A DNA stretch of 64,000 bases from Nonomuraea aurantiaca (lineage in GTDB: Bacteria; Actinomycetota; Actinomycetes; Streptosporangiales; Streptosporangiaceae), in NCBI RefSeq assembly GCF_020215705.1, contig NZ_JAIWNB010000034.1, forward strand, positions 1 to 64,000, written 5' to 3'. Of the stretch, positions 8,274 to 16,485 are shown in pieces (the stretch's first letter is position 1; every line of letters starts with the position of its first letter). Under the pieces are notes generated by a model. It was not told the origin of the DNA, searched no databases, and worked only from the letters and a program-made list of their open reading frames with translations. A program made the translations under genes and the position numbers.

Positions 8274-8558
8274 TCATCGGCGGCCGGCCCAGCGACCCGA
8301 ACGCCGGCCGATGATCAGGTTGTAGCCGAGCAGCAGGACTGCCGCGCCGACGATGGCGCAGATCCAGGTGGACAGGTTGAAGAAGCCCTGGATGCCCGAG
8401 ACGTGGAACACCTTGGTGGCCACGAAACCGCCCAGCAGCGCCCCGGCGATGCCGAGCGCGAAGGTGATGATCAAGCCTTGCGAGTCTTTACCGGGGACCA
8501 GCATTCTGGCCAGCAGTCCGGCGACCAGTCCGAGGATGATCCAAGCGATGATGCCCAT
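8274..8558 (-). CDS. GlsB/YeaQ/YmgE family stress membrane protein
   Basis: A 94-residue, three-span protein: MGIIAWIILGLVAGLLARML, PGKDSQGLIITFALGIAGAL and a third span near residues 61-80, ending in a basic tail. This is the transglycosylase-associated protein family (GlsB/YeaQ/YmgE), small membrane proteins induced by envelope and general stress. The start at ATG 8558 has CAGGGAGTTCGGTC upstream. A longer frame upstream is out of register with the family. Confidence 0.9.
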   Translation of the reverse strand: MGIIAWIILGLVAGLLARMLVPGKDSQGLIITFALGIAGALLGGFVATKVFHVSGIQGFFNLSTWICAIVGAAVLLLGYNLIIGRRSGRWAGRR

Positions 8559-8792
8559 GACCGAACTCCCTGTGGCGGTGCATCGATGTCTGCGCGGGAT
8601 CGGTCTTCCGGACCGGTCGAAGCAGGGGCCGGCCGCTGCGGGGTTGCTGGGGCCGACGGTCGTACTCGTTCGCCTTGAGCCAACACCCACGCGTACGGGG
8701 CGGAAACAGGCGATCCGCAAAGGAGCCATCTCCAGAACCGATCAGCAGGAGAAGGAGCACCGCGGCGCGACCGGCATTGAAACCCCGGCGCA

Positions 8793-9758
8793 TCACACAG
8801 GCTCATCGCTGCGACTGGTGGCTATCGGAGCGCCGGGTATCGGTTCGGTGGGCCGGGCGACGGATTGCAGCCAGCCGAGCCGTTGGGCGAGTTGTCGGGC
8901 GCTGTCGATGACGGCGGCGACGTGGGGCGAGGCGTTGGCGTCGTGCCACAACAGTGACCAGGGATAGTACGTGACGGGCTCGGTCAGCGGCCGCCAGGTG
9001 GTGCCCGGCCGGTTGGAGGTGTGGGAGGAGGAAGGGATGCAGTACACGCAGCGGTGCTGGAGGACGAGGTCGGCGGCGGCCCGGGTGCTCTCCACGGTCC
9101 CCTCGTAGATCGTGGGCGCGAATCCGGCCGAGCGGCACAGCTCGATGACGAACTGGTTGAGCTCCGGTGTCTGGCTCTCCTCGCCGAGCAGCAGGAGCTC
9201 GTCGGCGAGGGCGGCGACGGGCACGGCGTCCAGGCCGGCGAAGCGGTGGTCGTCGGGCACCAGCACGCCGAGCGGATCGAGCCTGATCAGCTCGGAGGCC
9301 ACTTCGTGCGGAACCTGCGAGGCATGCCCGATGCCGATGTCCAGGCGCCCGTCGGCCAGTTGCCGGTACTGCTCGGGGGTGCCCGCCTCGACCTGATGGA
9401 TCGTGATGCCGGGATGGTTGCGCTGGAGCTCACGCAGGATCTGCGGCATTGAATCGTAGCCGGCGTCGATGATGCCGACCCGAAGCGTCGGTGTTACCGC
9501 GACGGCGTTGCGCGCGACCTGCTTGGCCCGTCCCACGTGGTCGAGGATCTGGCGCGCCTCGACGAGGAAGGCGGCGCCCGCGGGAGTCAGATCGACGTGA
9601 TGGGTACTGCGATCCAGCAACCGCACCCCCAGCTCGCGCTCCAGCCGCTGCACCTGCTGGCTCAGCGCGGACTGCACGATGTGCTCACGGGCAGCCGCCC
9701 GGCCGAAATGCAGCTCCTCGGCCAGCGTCACGAAATAACGCAACTGGCGCAGTTCCAT
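8793..9758 (-). CDS. LysR family transcriptional regulator
   Basis: A 321-residue LysR regulator from ATG 9758. The N-terminal winged helix reads MELRQLRYFVTLAEELHFGR, then ALSQQVQRLERELGVRLLDR, followed by a linker helix and a periplasmic-binding-like effector domain (from about residue 90). The frame runs to 9812, but the family always begins at MELRQLRYF. The ligand is unknown. The gene may not belong to the stress island, because no target gene is divergent from it at the usual distance. Confidence 0.92.
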   Translation of the reverse strand: MELRQLRYFVTLAEELHFGRAAAREHIVQSALSQQVQRLERELGVRLLDRSTHHVDLTPAGAAFLVEARQILDHVGRAKQVARNAVAVTPTLRVGIIDAGYDSMPQILRELQRNHPGITIHQVEAGTPEQYRQLADGRLDIGIGHASQVPHEVASELIRLDPLGVLVPDDHRFAGLDAVPVAALADELLLLGEESQTPELNQFVIELCRSAGFAPTIYEGTVESTRAAADLVLQHRCVYCIPSSSHTSNRPGTTWRPLTEPVTYYPWSLLWHDANASPHVAAVIDSARQLAQRLGWLQSVARPTEPIPGAPIATSRSDEPV

Positions 9759-9846
9759 GCCCGCCACCCCTCCCTCAACCGGGCAGCGCCGATATGGACC
9801 GTCTTCCTGCACTTTCGACCCTCGCGCGGCTTTGACAGCCCTGCCA

Positions 9847-10044
9847 CTACTTGCTGGGCTTGGGAGTCTGGCAGGCGATCTTCGGGTTCATACCAAGATA
9901 GTTGAGCGGGCCTGCCAGGACCGTTACGGCGATGGTGGCCACCTGGTTGCAGTTCTCGACCGGTCCTGTGTAGTAGCCACGTTGGCCCGCCGCGACGGCG
10001 CCGGCGATCAGCCACAGGATGAGCACTATCGACGCGAAGCGCAT
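9847..10044 (-). CDS. Small membrane or secreted protein
   Basis: A 65-residue protein with an N-terminal hydrophobic segment (residues 2-20, ASIVLILWLIAGAVAAGQRG) and two cysteines (in ENCNQ and IACQT) that could form a disulfide outside the membrane. A second hydrophobic stretch, IAVTVLAGPLNYLG, follows. The same pattern occurs in many actinomycete small proteins of unknown function. It has a poor ribosome site (AGATGGAGACAGAAGCG). Confidence 0.55.
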   Translation of the reverse strand: MRFASIVLILWLIAGAVAAGQRGYYTGPVENCNQVATIAVTVLAGPLNYLGMNPKIACQTPKPSK

Positions 10045-10191
10045 CGCTTCTGTCTCCATCTTTTCGTTGCGCGGAAGTGTCGGAGGCGATGAGGGGGAAC
10101 GGCGAGTCGCACGGCTCATCGTGGGGTGTGGCAGTATCCGGGCGGGACCGGTTCGCGGCCCGGCCCCGCCGGGCAGCCTGCCCAGAGGGAG

Positions 10192-10365
10192 TCAGCGCTT
10201 GAAGGCGTCCTTGGCCTTCCCGCCGGCCTGCTTCAGGTTGCCCATGACCCGATCGGTCTTGCCCTCAGTCTGGAGGCGCTGGTTGTCGGTGGCGCGGCCC
10301 AAACGCTGCCTAGCCCAGCCCTTGACAACCTGCGCCTTATCTCGGATCTTCCTACCAAGACTCAT
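10192..10365 (-). CDS. CsbD family stress protein
   Basis: Fifty-seven residues, starting MSLGRKIRDKAQVVKGWARQ and ending KQAGGKAKDAFKR, with NQRLQTEGKTDRVMGNL between. Small, charged, helical CsbD-like proteins are classical members of SigB-type general stress regulons (CsbD of Bacillus). GGGAAATCGCT precedes the ATG. Its presence beside a SigB-like factor, GlsB and STAS proteins fits a stress cluster. Confidence 0.85.
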   Translation of the reverse strand: MSLGRKIRDKAQVVKGWARQRLGRATDNQRLQTEGKTDRVMGNLKQAGGKAKDAFKR

Positions 10366-10825
10366 AGCGATTTCCCTTCACCGCCCGCTCTGCCATCACC
10401 CGGGCAGACCATTGATCCGTCTGCCCGTCAGCCATGACCTCGCGCAGACGGACACTCACCGCGCTCAGGCGGCTTGGAGTCCCAGTGTCCTCCCCGGCCT
10501 ATGGCGGGGAAATGAGCAAAGATCAGGCCGGTTATCACTGGAACCGATGAGCGTACCCCCGGGCCGATGTCGGTGCCCGGGGCCGGGAGATCGGCACTTC
10601 TTCGGGCAAGGTCCCGCTACTCTCACCCGACCAGCCCCTGGCCGGTGATCGCCACTGGTGATAAGCCTGGCTGACATCGGTGGTTTCCGCTCCGTCGAGC
10701 CTGCTGGATGATCAGGTCACTGCACCGTACGACACTGCTCACGCTGGCATCCTCGCAACGTGTTCACGCCGCCGCTTCGACCCTGCGGCCCTCTTGTCTC
10801 CCGTACTCCCCTGTAGGAGCCCGGC
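10366..10825. other. Intergenic stretch with one hairpin
   Basis: About 460 bp between the minus-strand CsbD gene and the plus-strand STAS gene, so it should hold at least two divergent promoters. CCCCGGGC (10557-10564) pairs with GCCCGGGG (10575-10582) around a 10-nt loop. No frame here has protein-like composition. Confidence 0.4.
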
Positions 10826-11275
10826 ATGAGCACCAAGGACGCCGCCAGCGCCCCCGCTTCCGTGATCGCCGCCCTGGTCGAACGATTCGTGACCGCGCTC
10901 ACCCCCATCACGACCGCACCCATCAGGGCCGTCCCCGTCACGGCCACCGACCAGCTCCTGCGCATCACCCCACTTGCCGATCGTGCGGGCCTGTGGATCG
11001 AGGGCGAACTCGACCACTCCACCCTGCCCGACTTGAGGCAGGCGCTGGGGTCGATGGCGAGCGGCCGCGGCTTCTGTGTCGATCTGAGCGGCCTGGCGTT
11101 CATCGACGTCGGCGGGCTACGCGCCCTGGTCAGCGTCGCCGCCGCTCTGCACGACGGCGGAGACCATGTTCTAACGCTGCGCTCAGCGCCCCCACAGCTG
11201 CGACGCCTGCTCCAGCTCACCGGCTGGCGCCAGACGCCCGGCCTCCACCTGCAGGTACCGACGCACCCCGGCTAA
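10826..11275 (+). CDS. STAS domain protein lacking the phosphorylatable serine
   Basis: A 149-residue protein. Residues 45-140 are a STAS domain of the anti-sigma-antagonist type: GLWIEGELDHSTLPDLRQAL, then CVDLSGLAFIDVGGLRALV, then the helix after SAPPQLRRLLQLTGW. In SpoIIAA/RsbV the position after the conserved Asp is the Ser or Thr phosphorylated by the anti-sigma kinase; here it is Val95 (IDVGG). The 45-residue N-terminal extension is Ala/Thr-rich. Same strand as a second STAS gene and a kinase, so one operon is likely. Confidence 0.8.
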   Translation: MSTKDAASAPASVIAALVERFVTALTPITTAPIRAVPVTATDQLLRITPLADRAGLWIEGELDHSTLPDLRQALGSMASGRGFCVDLSGLAFIDVGGLRALVSVAAALHDGGDHVLTLRSAPPQLRRLLQLTGWRQTPGLHLQVPTHPG

Positions 11276-11435
11276 ACGGCTCCGCTCACTCATGTGCCAC
11301 CGATCCCCGAGGGATGCCCCCGGCGTTGTGCCGCCGGCCACCTGCGCAGCACGGTCACCGACCTCGTTCGACCTCTTCGCGAAGCCCTATCGCCGCGAGG
11401 CCCGCATCCTGTGATGCCCCCGATCGGAGAACCCC

Positions 11436-11831
11436 ATGACCACCCTCCACCTCCGCCTTGGGGCAGGTCTGTGGCTCATCCCTGCTGCCGCCACCATCGT
11501 TCACCTGCGCGGCGAGCTCGACCTCGCCACCCGCGAGGCGGTGCGCGAACGCCTGCTGCGCGCCCTGCAACACAGCACCAGCATGCTCATCCTCGACCTG
11601 TCCGGGGTGTCGTTCTGCGACGCCGCCGGGCTGAGCGTCCTTGTCGGCGTCCAACGCCAGGCCAGATCCCTGGACATCGCCCTCGGCTTGGCCGCGCCCC
11701 GCCCGCATGTGGCCAAGGTGCTGCGCCTCACCGGCCTGGACTGCAGCTTCCCGATGTACGGCACCACCCCCGGCACGGGTACGGGCGGGGTCTGGGGCAG
11801 GGTCGGGTCCGGCCCTGCGGCAGCGCGCTAA
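11436..11831 (+). CDS. STAS domain protein lacking the phosphorylatable serine (second copy)
   Basis: A 131-residue anti-sigma-antagonist-like protein: VHLRGELDLATREAVRERLL, LILDLSGVSFCDAAGLSVLV and RPHVAKVLRLTGL. The site aligned with the phosphorylated Ser of RsbV/SpoIIAA is Ala63 (CDAAG). The C-terminal 20 residues are Gly/Thr-rich. The stop is 14 bp before the kinase start, which argues for co-expression. If it binds an anti-sigma factor, it could not be switched off by the usual phosphorylation. Confidence 0.82.
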   Translation: MTTLHLRLGAGLWLIPAAATIVHLRGELDLATREAVRERLLRALQHSTSMLILDLSGVSFCDAAGLSVLVGVQRQARSLDIALGLAAPRPHVAKVLRLTGLDCSFPMYGTTPGTGTGGVWGRVGSGPAAAR

Positions 11832-11845
11832 GACTTCGTGCGCCT

Positions 11846-13105
11846 ATGTCTGTTCTCCCAGCCGGCACCGGGACGACCGCTCGGCCTCGTCCTGGTCTAC
11901 CCGCCGTGGCAACAACCGAGGTGGACCCGCTACGCCATCAGGTGGTGCGCGAAGCCCAGATCGAGGCCGCCGCGATCATCGCCCAGGCCCGCTCCGACGC
12001 CGAGCAGATCATCGCCTCAGCACAGATCATCGCCTCGGCCAAGCTGCAGCGTGCGCGCAGCCAGCACCCGCCGCGGCGGAGGAGCCAGGCAGACCAGGCC
12101 ACGCAGCCGGCGCCCGCACCCGGCGACGGCGACGTCCCTGTGCCGATCATGGTGCTCAACGACCGCTGGCGCATCTACGCCCCCTTGAACGCCGACGCCA
12201 GCGCCATGGCCGCCCTGTACATGGCCTACGAACTCGCCGACCCCGCCACCACCGTCGTGGCCAAGGTGTTCCACCAAGCCAACAACGACTCCCAACGGTT
12301 CCGCGCCTTCCTGCGGGAAGTACGCGGCATGCGCCTGAACCACCCGCACATCGGGCAGATCATCGGCTCCGGCCAAGACCGCAGATCCCAAGCGGTCTAC
12401 CTCATCTCGCCCCTCTACCAGCCGGGCAGCCTCAACCTCCATCTCCAAAAGCGGGCAGGCGCCGGCGTCTCGCTGACGTGGGCTTTGCAGGTCCTGGATC
12501 AGGTGCTGGCCGGGCTGCAGGCCGCCGCTCTGAGCAACATCATCCACCTGGACATCAAGCCGCAGAACATCGTGCTGGACGGCCCCACCAACATCAGGAT
12601 CATCGACTGGGGAATGTCCCAGCTGCACCAGGCCGGCAAGAGCGTCTCGACGGTATCCCCCGGCGGCACCAAATGGTTCGCCAGCCCTGAGCAGCTCGGC
12701 GCCACCGACGCCGCCCCCAGCGGCCTGTCCGACCTGTACGGCGTCGGCGCCCTGGCCTACTGGCTGCTGACCGGCCTGGCACCGCTGCGACGCGAGATCG
12801 AAACCGCCATCGGCGCCGACGCCGATCTGCTTCAGGTCCGCCACCTGATGCAAGCCGGAACCCGGCCCGAACGCGCCGATCACCTCACCCCGGACGTCCC
12901 CGAACACCTGGGCCGGCTCATCGACCAATGGCTCAGCTACACCCCCACCGACCGCATCCCGCACGGGATGGACCTCACCGCTGCGCTCGTCTGGGCGCGC
13001 ACGGCGTTGGCTGACAACGCCCGTATCCACATCCCGGTGGCAGACGCTGACTGGAAGTGCCCGGCAACCTGGACTTCCTCGGGCGCGCAGAGACATCAGT
13101 GCTAG
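11846..13105 (+). CDS. Atypical Ser/Thr protein kinase with N-terminal coil
   Basis: A 419-residue protein from ATG 11846. Residues about 25-65 form an Ala/Gln/Arg-rich helix (REAQIEAAAIIAQARSDAEQ) like the coil of ATP synthase subunit b. The kinase domain follows from about 100. It keeps a beta-3 Lys (VAKVF, Lys140), a catalytic loop HLDIKPQN (Asp236, Asn241), DWG in place of DFG (254-256) and a SPEQ motif, but the glycine-rich loop is not recognisable (PLNADASAMAALYM). It may be catalytically altered. It is downstream of two STAS genes and ends overlapping the next gene by four bases, convergent. A role in their partner-switching is inference. Confidence 0.8.
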   Translation: MSVLPAGTGTTARPRPGLPAVATTEVDPLRHQVVREAQIEAAAIIAQARSDAEQIIASAQIIASAKLQRARSQHPPRRRSQADQATQPAPAPGDGDVPVPIMVLNDRWRIYAPLNADASAMAALYMAYELADPATTVVAKVFHQANNDSQRFRAFLREVRGMRLNHPHIGQIIGSGQDRRSQAVYLISPLYQPGSLNLHLQKRAGAGVSLTWALQVLDQVLAGLQAAALSNIIHLDIKPQNIVLDGPTNIRIIDWGMSQLHQAGKSVSTVSPGGTKWFASPEQLGATDAAPSGLSDLYGVGALAYWLLTGLAPLRREIETAIGADADLLQVRHLMQAGTRPERADHLTPDVPEHLGRLIDQWLSYTPTDRIPHGMDLTAALVWARTALADNARIHIPVADADWKCPATWTSSGAQRHQC

Positions 13106-13314
13106 GAAGCGGACCGGCGCAGGTCTTCTTTGGCGATCCGCTCGACGAAGATCGGAACGAAGTCACGGATCGGCCGCCCATCGAAACGGTGGTGGGCCAC
13201 CACCACCGCAGAATGTACCCGTTCAGCCGAATGGCTGCGGGCGAAGGCTCCGGCCAACCGTGCCTTCAGTTCATCCACCGCCAGGTGTTCACGTTCGGCG
13301 ACATCAATGTCCAT
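13102..13314 (-). CDS. DUF3562-type three-helix bundle protein
   Basis: Seventy residues from ATG 13314: a short acidic start, then DELKARLAGAFARSHSAERV, VVVAHHRFDGRPIRDFVPIF, and VERIAKEDLRR. The pattern fits the small three-helix-bundle dimerisation domain (DUF3562) found in many actinomycetes. Function unknown. Its stop overlaps the end of the kinase gene on the other strand. Confidence 0.7.
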   Translation of the reverse strand: MDIDVAEREHLAVDELKARLAGAFARSHSAERVHSAVVVAHHRFDGRPIRDFVPIFVERIAKEDLRRSAS

Positions 13315-13384
13315 GTACTCTCCTACGAAGGGGTTGGAGGGCGTATCTCGCCGAGCACCTCGGGGCCTGCGTACCGCCGCCCGG

Positions 13385-13954
13385 CTAGTCCTCGTTGTGT
13401 GTTGTCTGCGGCGGGTTGGTCGTTGCCTGGCGGCGCAGGTCGACGATCGGCTGCAGGAGCCACAGCCAACAGGTCGCCAGCGCCGCAGCGGCACCGAACA
13501 CGATGGCGAGCCAATTGCCGAGCACAACCTCGGCCACCAAAGCCACTCCGGCGGTAATCGCGACCGCCAGTGATACGGCGCCGACGAGGCCCAGCTCGTT
13601 GGCGCGATGCACGATCTTCTCCTTCAGCCCGGTACGAAACAGCAACCGGTGCTGAACAGCGGGCGTGATGAAACAGACCGAGGCGGTGGCCGACCCTGTC
13701 AACGCGATGAAGAACAACCAATGGCCCGAGGTGTCCACCTTGGCGAAGCCACTCTGAAACGGCATCGCCAGCAGGAAGGCGAAAAGCACCTGTACCCCGG
13801 TCACCATGACTCTCAGCCCCTGCAGGAGCTCGGACAATTCACGATCGATGCGTTCCTTGTGGCTTTCGTCGGCGCCGCTCTTCTCGGCCGTCCCGGCAGA
13901 GGAGTCGCCATTGGCGAGAAGGCGGCTTTGGCTCTCCTGATGAGGTAACGCCAT
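13385..13954 (-). CDS. DUF6328-type membrane protein
   Basis: A 189-residue protein with four hydrophobic spans. Upstream of the first lies the family signature: RELSELLQGLRVMVTGVQVL, followed by FAFLLAMPFQSGFAKV and a loop to ITPAVQHRLLFR. This matches DUF6328, small actinobacterial membrane proteins of unknown role. ATG 13954 is the natural start; the frame extends to 13993. The N-terminal 35 residues are polar and probably cytosolic. Confidence 0.8.
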   Translation of the reverse strand: MALPHQESQSRLLANGDSSAGTAEKSGADESHKERIDRELSELLQGLRVMVTGVQVLFAFLLAMPFQSGFAKVDTSGHWLFFIALTGSATASVCFITPAVQHRLLFRTGLKEKIVHRANELGLVGAVSLAVAITAGVALVAEVVLGNWLAIVFGAAAALATCWLWLLQPIVDLRRQATTNPPQTTHNED

Positions 13955-14092
13955 CGGTCTGACACCTCCGTGAGTTCTCCGTGGCACGACCACGGAGTGG
14001 ATCCATCAATCGTGTTTCCGGCTCGCGGCCTCCTGAGCACCGCGACCTTACTGGCGGGGACTCGCAGCTCCGTGCGGGCGTGTCAGGGGTGC

Positions 14093-14641
14093 TCAAACGG
14101 CAGCCCGAGCCCGGAGAGTCCACTGATCGCCGCCGATGAGGTCATCGAACAAGGCGTGATAATGCGTCATGGCCTGTCGCAGTTCCTGTATTGACACCCA
14201 ACCGTCCCCGGCGCGCCCGCTGATCTCATGGGCTTGGCGGTAGTGCTCCAGGGTGCGGCTGTGTCGCAGCGACAAGTCGGAAACCTGCTGCGCGAAGTCC
14301 TCGGTGCTATAGCCGCGCTTGGCCATGACGGCCCGCACCAGCAGATCGGCCTCGCTGACCGCGGGACCCGGCTCATTCACGAAACGCTCCTGAACCGCGG
14401 CCCACCTCTCGGCATAGCCGCGGCGTGAGTCGGGATCGAGCGGCTGTATATCGAGTGGACCCGATCGCATTCGACGGGCTCGCAGCTCACGCTCGGCCGC
14501 CCTGCGGTTGCCCGCAGCGGCAACAGTGCGTTCGTACTCGGGGCCGAATCGCTCGCGAAGGCGGTCACGGCGCCTCCGCAGCCAGAAAAAGCCGACGGCC
14601 GACGCCACCACCATCACCCCGCTGATGACGGCCACCCACAT
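14093..14641 (-). CDS. Paralogous stress-island protein, membrane-anchored form (copy 2)
   Basis: About 182 residues. One N-terminal transmembrane segment (MWVAVISGVMVVASAVGFFW) is followed by RRRRDRLRERFGPEYERTVA, RWAAVQERFVNEPGPAVSEA, VVMAKRGYS-like and HYRQAHEISGRA motifs, and ELRQAMTHYHALFDDLIGG. This is the close paralogue of the protein at 2582 and of the fragment at 3776. The frame extends to 14731. The function is unknown; duplication within a sigma-factor island suggests stress regulation, which is inference. Confidence 0.75.
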   Translation of the reverse strand: MWVAVISGVMVVASAVGFFWLRRRRDRLRERFGPEYERTVAAAGNRRAAERELRARRMRSGPLDIQPLDPDSRRGYAERWAAVQERFVNEPGPAVSEADLLVRAVMAKRGYSTEDFAQQVSDLSLRHSRTLEHYRQAHEISGRAGDGWVSIQELRQAMTHYHALFDDLIGGDQWTLRARAAV

Positions 14642-14786
14642 CACTGCCTCGGCGGACACGACCGCCTCCGCCCCGGGTATCGCCGGCGCATCCCGCCCGA
14701 AGACAGGTGACCGGACACCGCCAGTCAACACTGCTCACCCGAAGACGGATATGGGCGTTTCACGCAAAGCTCATCGCGGGAGCTGA

Positions 14787-15206
14787 TCACAGCTCACGCC
14801 CCTCGACAGGCTGAACTGTCGCCTCGACCCAGAGCGGCTCCGTGGCGACGTCGAGATCATCCTCGATCCGCGCCAGGCCGGATCGAAGATCTGGATGATA
14901 CGCACATGCCAGCAGAATCGCCTCGTCAGGCACGCCGAGCTCCAGCGCGTGCTCGCGGAAGTGGACGGCCTCGCCCCGAGGGAAGCGGGCCGCCGTGGTG
15001 GGGCTGGTGGCGCCGGAGAAGACCAGCAGCGGGAACCAGCCGGCGCGGTACAGCTCGGCCGCCGCACGCGCGACTCCCAGATCGTGGCTGCCCAGGCCGA
15101 TGGCCACATCGCACCGACGCAGGTCGTGGTGCATCTGGTGGTAATCCCAGATGGTGCGGGCGTGCTGCCACTGCTCGTCGGTGATTACTTGCTGCTCGAC
15201 GCTCAC
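14787..15206 (-). pseudogene. YdcF/DUF218 family protein, truncated
   Basis: Residues 10-95 are a clear start of a YdcF-like (DUF218) protein: TIWDYHQMHHDLRRCDVAIG, GSHDLGVARAAAELYRAGW, FPLLVFSGATSPTTAARFPR and EHALELGVPDEAIL. After that the family continues with a second half (to about 200 residues) that is missing; instead come 45 unrelated residues ending VQPVEGREL. So this is probably an N-terminal remnant joined to foreign sequence. Confidence 0.7.
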
Positions 15207-15329
15207 TCGGCTGCTCCTTGATCGCCGCCCTTGTGGGCGTACTCCACCTTCGAGGATTAGCAGGGGACGCTCGCGGGGATCCGTCTGCCCGTCAGCGTGC
15301 TATTGGTGGTCTGCCACTGCCAGCCGTGA

Positions 15330-16226
15330 TTAGGGAACTGGCATCCAACGCCATGGACGCGACCCGCGTTCGCCACGCAGGCATGCCAGCCGTAGCATCA
15401 CTTCGTCGTGCCGCGTCGGGTTCTCCGCCGCGACCTGGGCAGCCATGCACGTCATTCGAAACTCGCGGATGTCCCGCAGCGTCTCGAACCCGGCCCACGC
15501 GGTGACGTCGTGCCCGTACGCCCGCACGAACACGTCGTAGTCCTCGACGGTGATGCCAGCCAGCGTGAACGCCTTCACGGCCGTGGAAGTCAGGTCCCAC
15601 TCCGGGGGGCCAACCGAGCAGCGCTCAAGGTCGAGCAGCACCACATCGCCGTCGTCAGTCGAGACGACGTTGCCGATCCAGGCGTCGCCATGCACCACGC
15701 ACTCGGGCAGCCCCTTGGGCAGTTCGGCGTAGTGGGCTTCCAGCTCGTTCAGGTGGCGGCGCATCCACCGCCGGTCGGCGTCGTTGAGCGTGGCGGCGCG
15801 CTCGATGCGGTCGGCCAGGCGAACGAACGGGTCCAGGCGGCCGACGTCAAACGACGGCGGCGGCAGGTCGTGCAGGCGCCGCAGCGCGGTGGCCACCTGC
15901 AGCGCGGTCCCGTGCCGGTGCGCCGACAGTTCCCCCCACCAGGTGATCGCGCGGCCGTCCACTTCGGCGGGCTGGTCGACGTCGGGCCACGGCTTCACGG
16001 CGGATACGTCGTTGGCGTCCAGCCACCTGGCCACGGCCACTTCGCGCGCCGCGGCGGCGGTCTGGCCTGAGCGGGTGATGCGGGCGATGATGCCGCCGGG
16101 GAGCCGGAACAGTGCGTTCTCGCCGAGCCGGATCAGTTCGGCCCCGGCCGCGTCGAGCCCGGCGCGGCGGCTGGCCGCTCCGAGCACATCCCGCGCGGCC
16201 GCCTCGGTGCTCGTGGTGTCGGTCAT
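15330..16226 (-). CDS. Aminoglycoside phosphotransferase (APH) family protein
   Basis: A 298-residue APH/choline-kinase-like protein. It has LGENALFRLPGG with IARITRSG (nucleotide-binding loop and possible Arg in place of Lys at strand 3), the Brenner motif VVHGDAWIGNVV (catalytic Asp, Asn) and the metal-binding LLDLERCSVGPPEWDL. The substrate cannot be predicted; many such proteins act on small alcohols rather than antibiotics. The start codon overlaps the stop of the upstream short frame (ATGA at 16223-16226), indicating translational coupling. Confidence 0.88.
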   Translation of the reverse strand: MTDTTSTEAAARDVLGAASRRAGLDAAGAELIRLGENALFRLPGGIIARITRSGQTAAAAREVAVARWLDANDVSAVKPWPDVDQPAEVDGRAITWWGELSAHRHGTALQVATALRRLHDLPPPSFDVGRLDPFVRLADRIERAATLNDADRRWMRRHLNELEAHYAELPKGLPECVVHGDAWIGNVVSTDDGDVVLLDLERCSVGPPEWDLTSTAVKAFTLAGITVEDYDVFVRAYGHDVTAWAGFETLRDIREFRMTCMAAQVAAENPTRHDEVMLRLACLRGERGSRPWRWMPVP

Positions 16227-16447
16227 GTCTGGACCGCCTCACGGATGCGGCGCCTCAGCTCGGCCACCGGCGTCCGTCTCTCATGCGGGTGCGCGAACCG
16301 GGAAAGCTCGCGCATGTCGTCTTGGGCGCGGCGAGAACGCACAGTACCCGCATCGCTGACCGCACGCCCGCCGATCACCGCGCCCTCCTCGACCTCGCCG
16401 TGGGACTTCGACGGGCTGATCGTGGACTCGGAGATGGCCGATTGCAC
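16223..16447 (-). CDS. Short frame coupled to the phosphotransferase gene
   Basis: A frame of up to 74 codons whose stop overlaps the phosphotransferase start (ATGA). The C-terminal 38 residues (DDMRELSRFAHPHERRTPVA then ELRRRIREAVQT) look like a real helical protein; the N-terminal half overlaps an antisense HAD fragment. It could be the C-terminal end of a lost upstream gene, for example a regulator. Not recognised as a family. Confidence 0.4.
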   Translation of the reverse strand: MQSAISESTISPSKSHGEVEEGAVIGGRAVSDAGTVRSRRAQDDMRELSRFAHPHERRTPVAELRRRIREAVQT

Positions 16448-16478
16448 GGCCTGGCGCGATGAGTTCGAGCGCGCCGCT
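16398..16478 (+). pseudogene. HAD hydrolase, N-terminal fragment
   Basis: The plus strand encodes WDFDGLIVDSEMADCTAWRD, the nucleophile motif I of HAD-superfamily phosphatases (DxDGLIVDSE) and the start of the cap region. Upstream and downstream the homology ends at once, so fewer than 30 codons remain. It is another small relic in a stretch of broken genes. Confidence 0.6.
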
Positions 16479-16485
16479 GTCGCGA

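Noticed and set aside
15330-16226. Antibiotic resistance determinant
   Set aside because: The fold is APH-like, but the sequence does not match a known resistance enzyme that I can recognise, and APH homologues act on many substrates.
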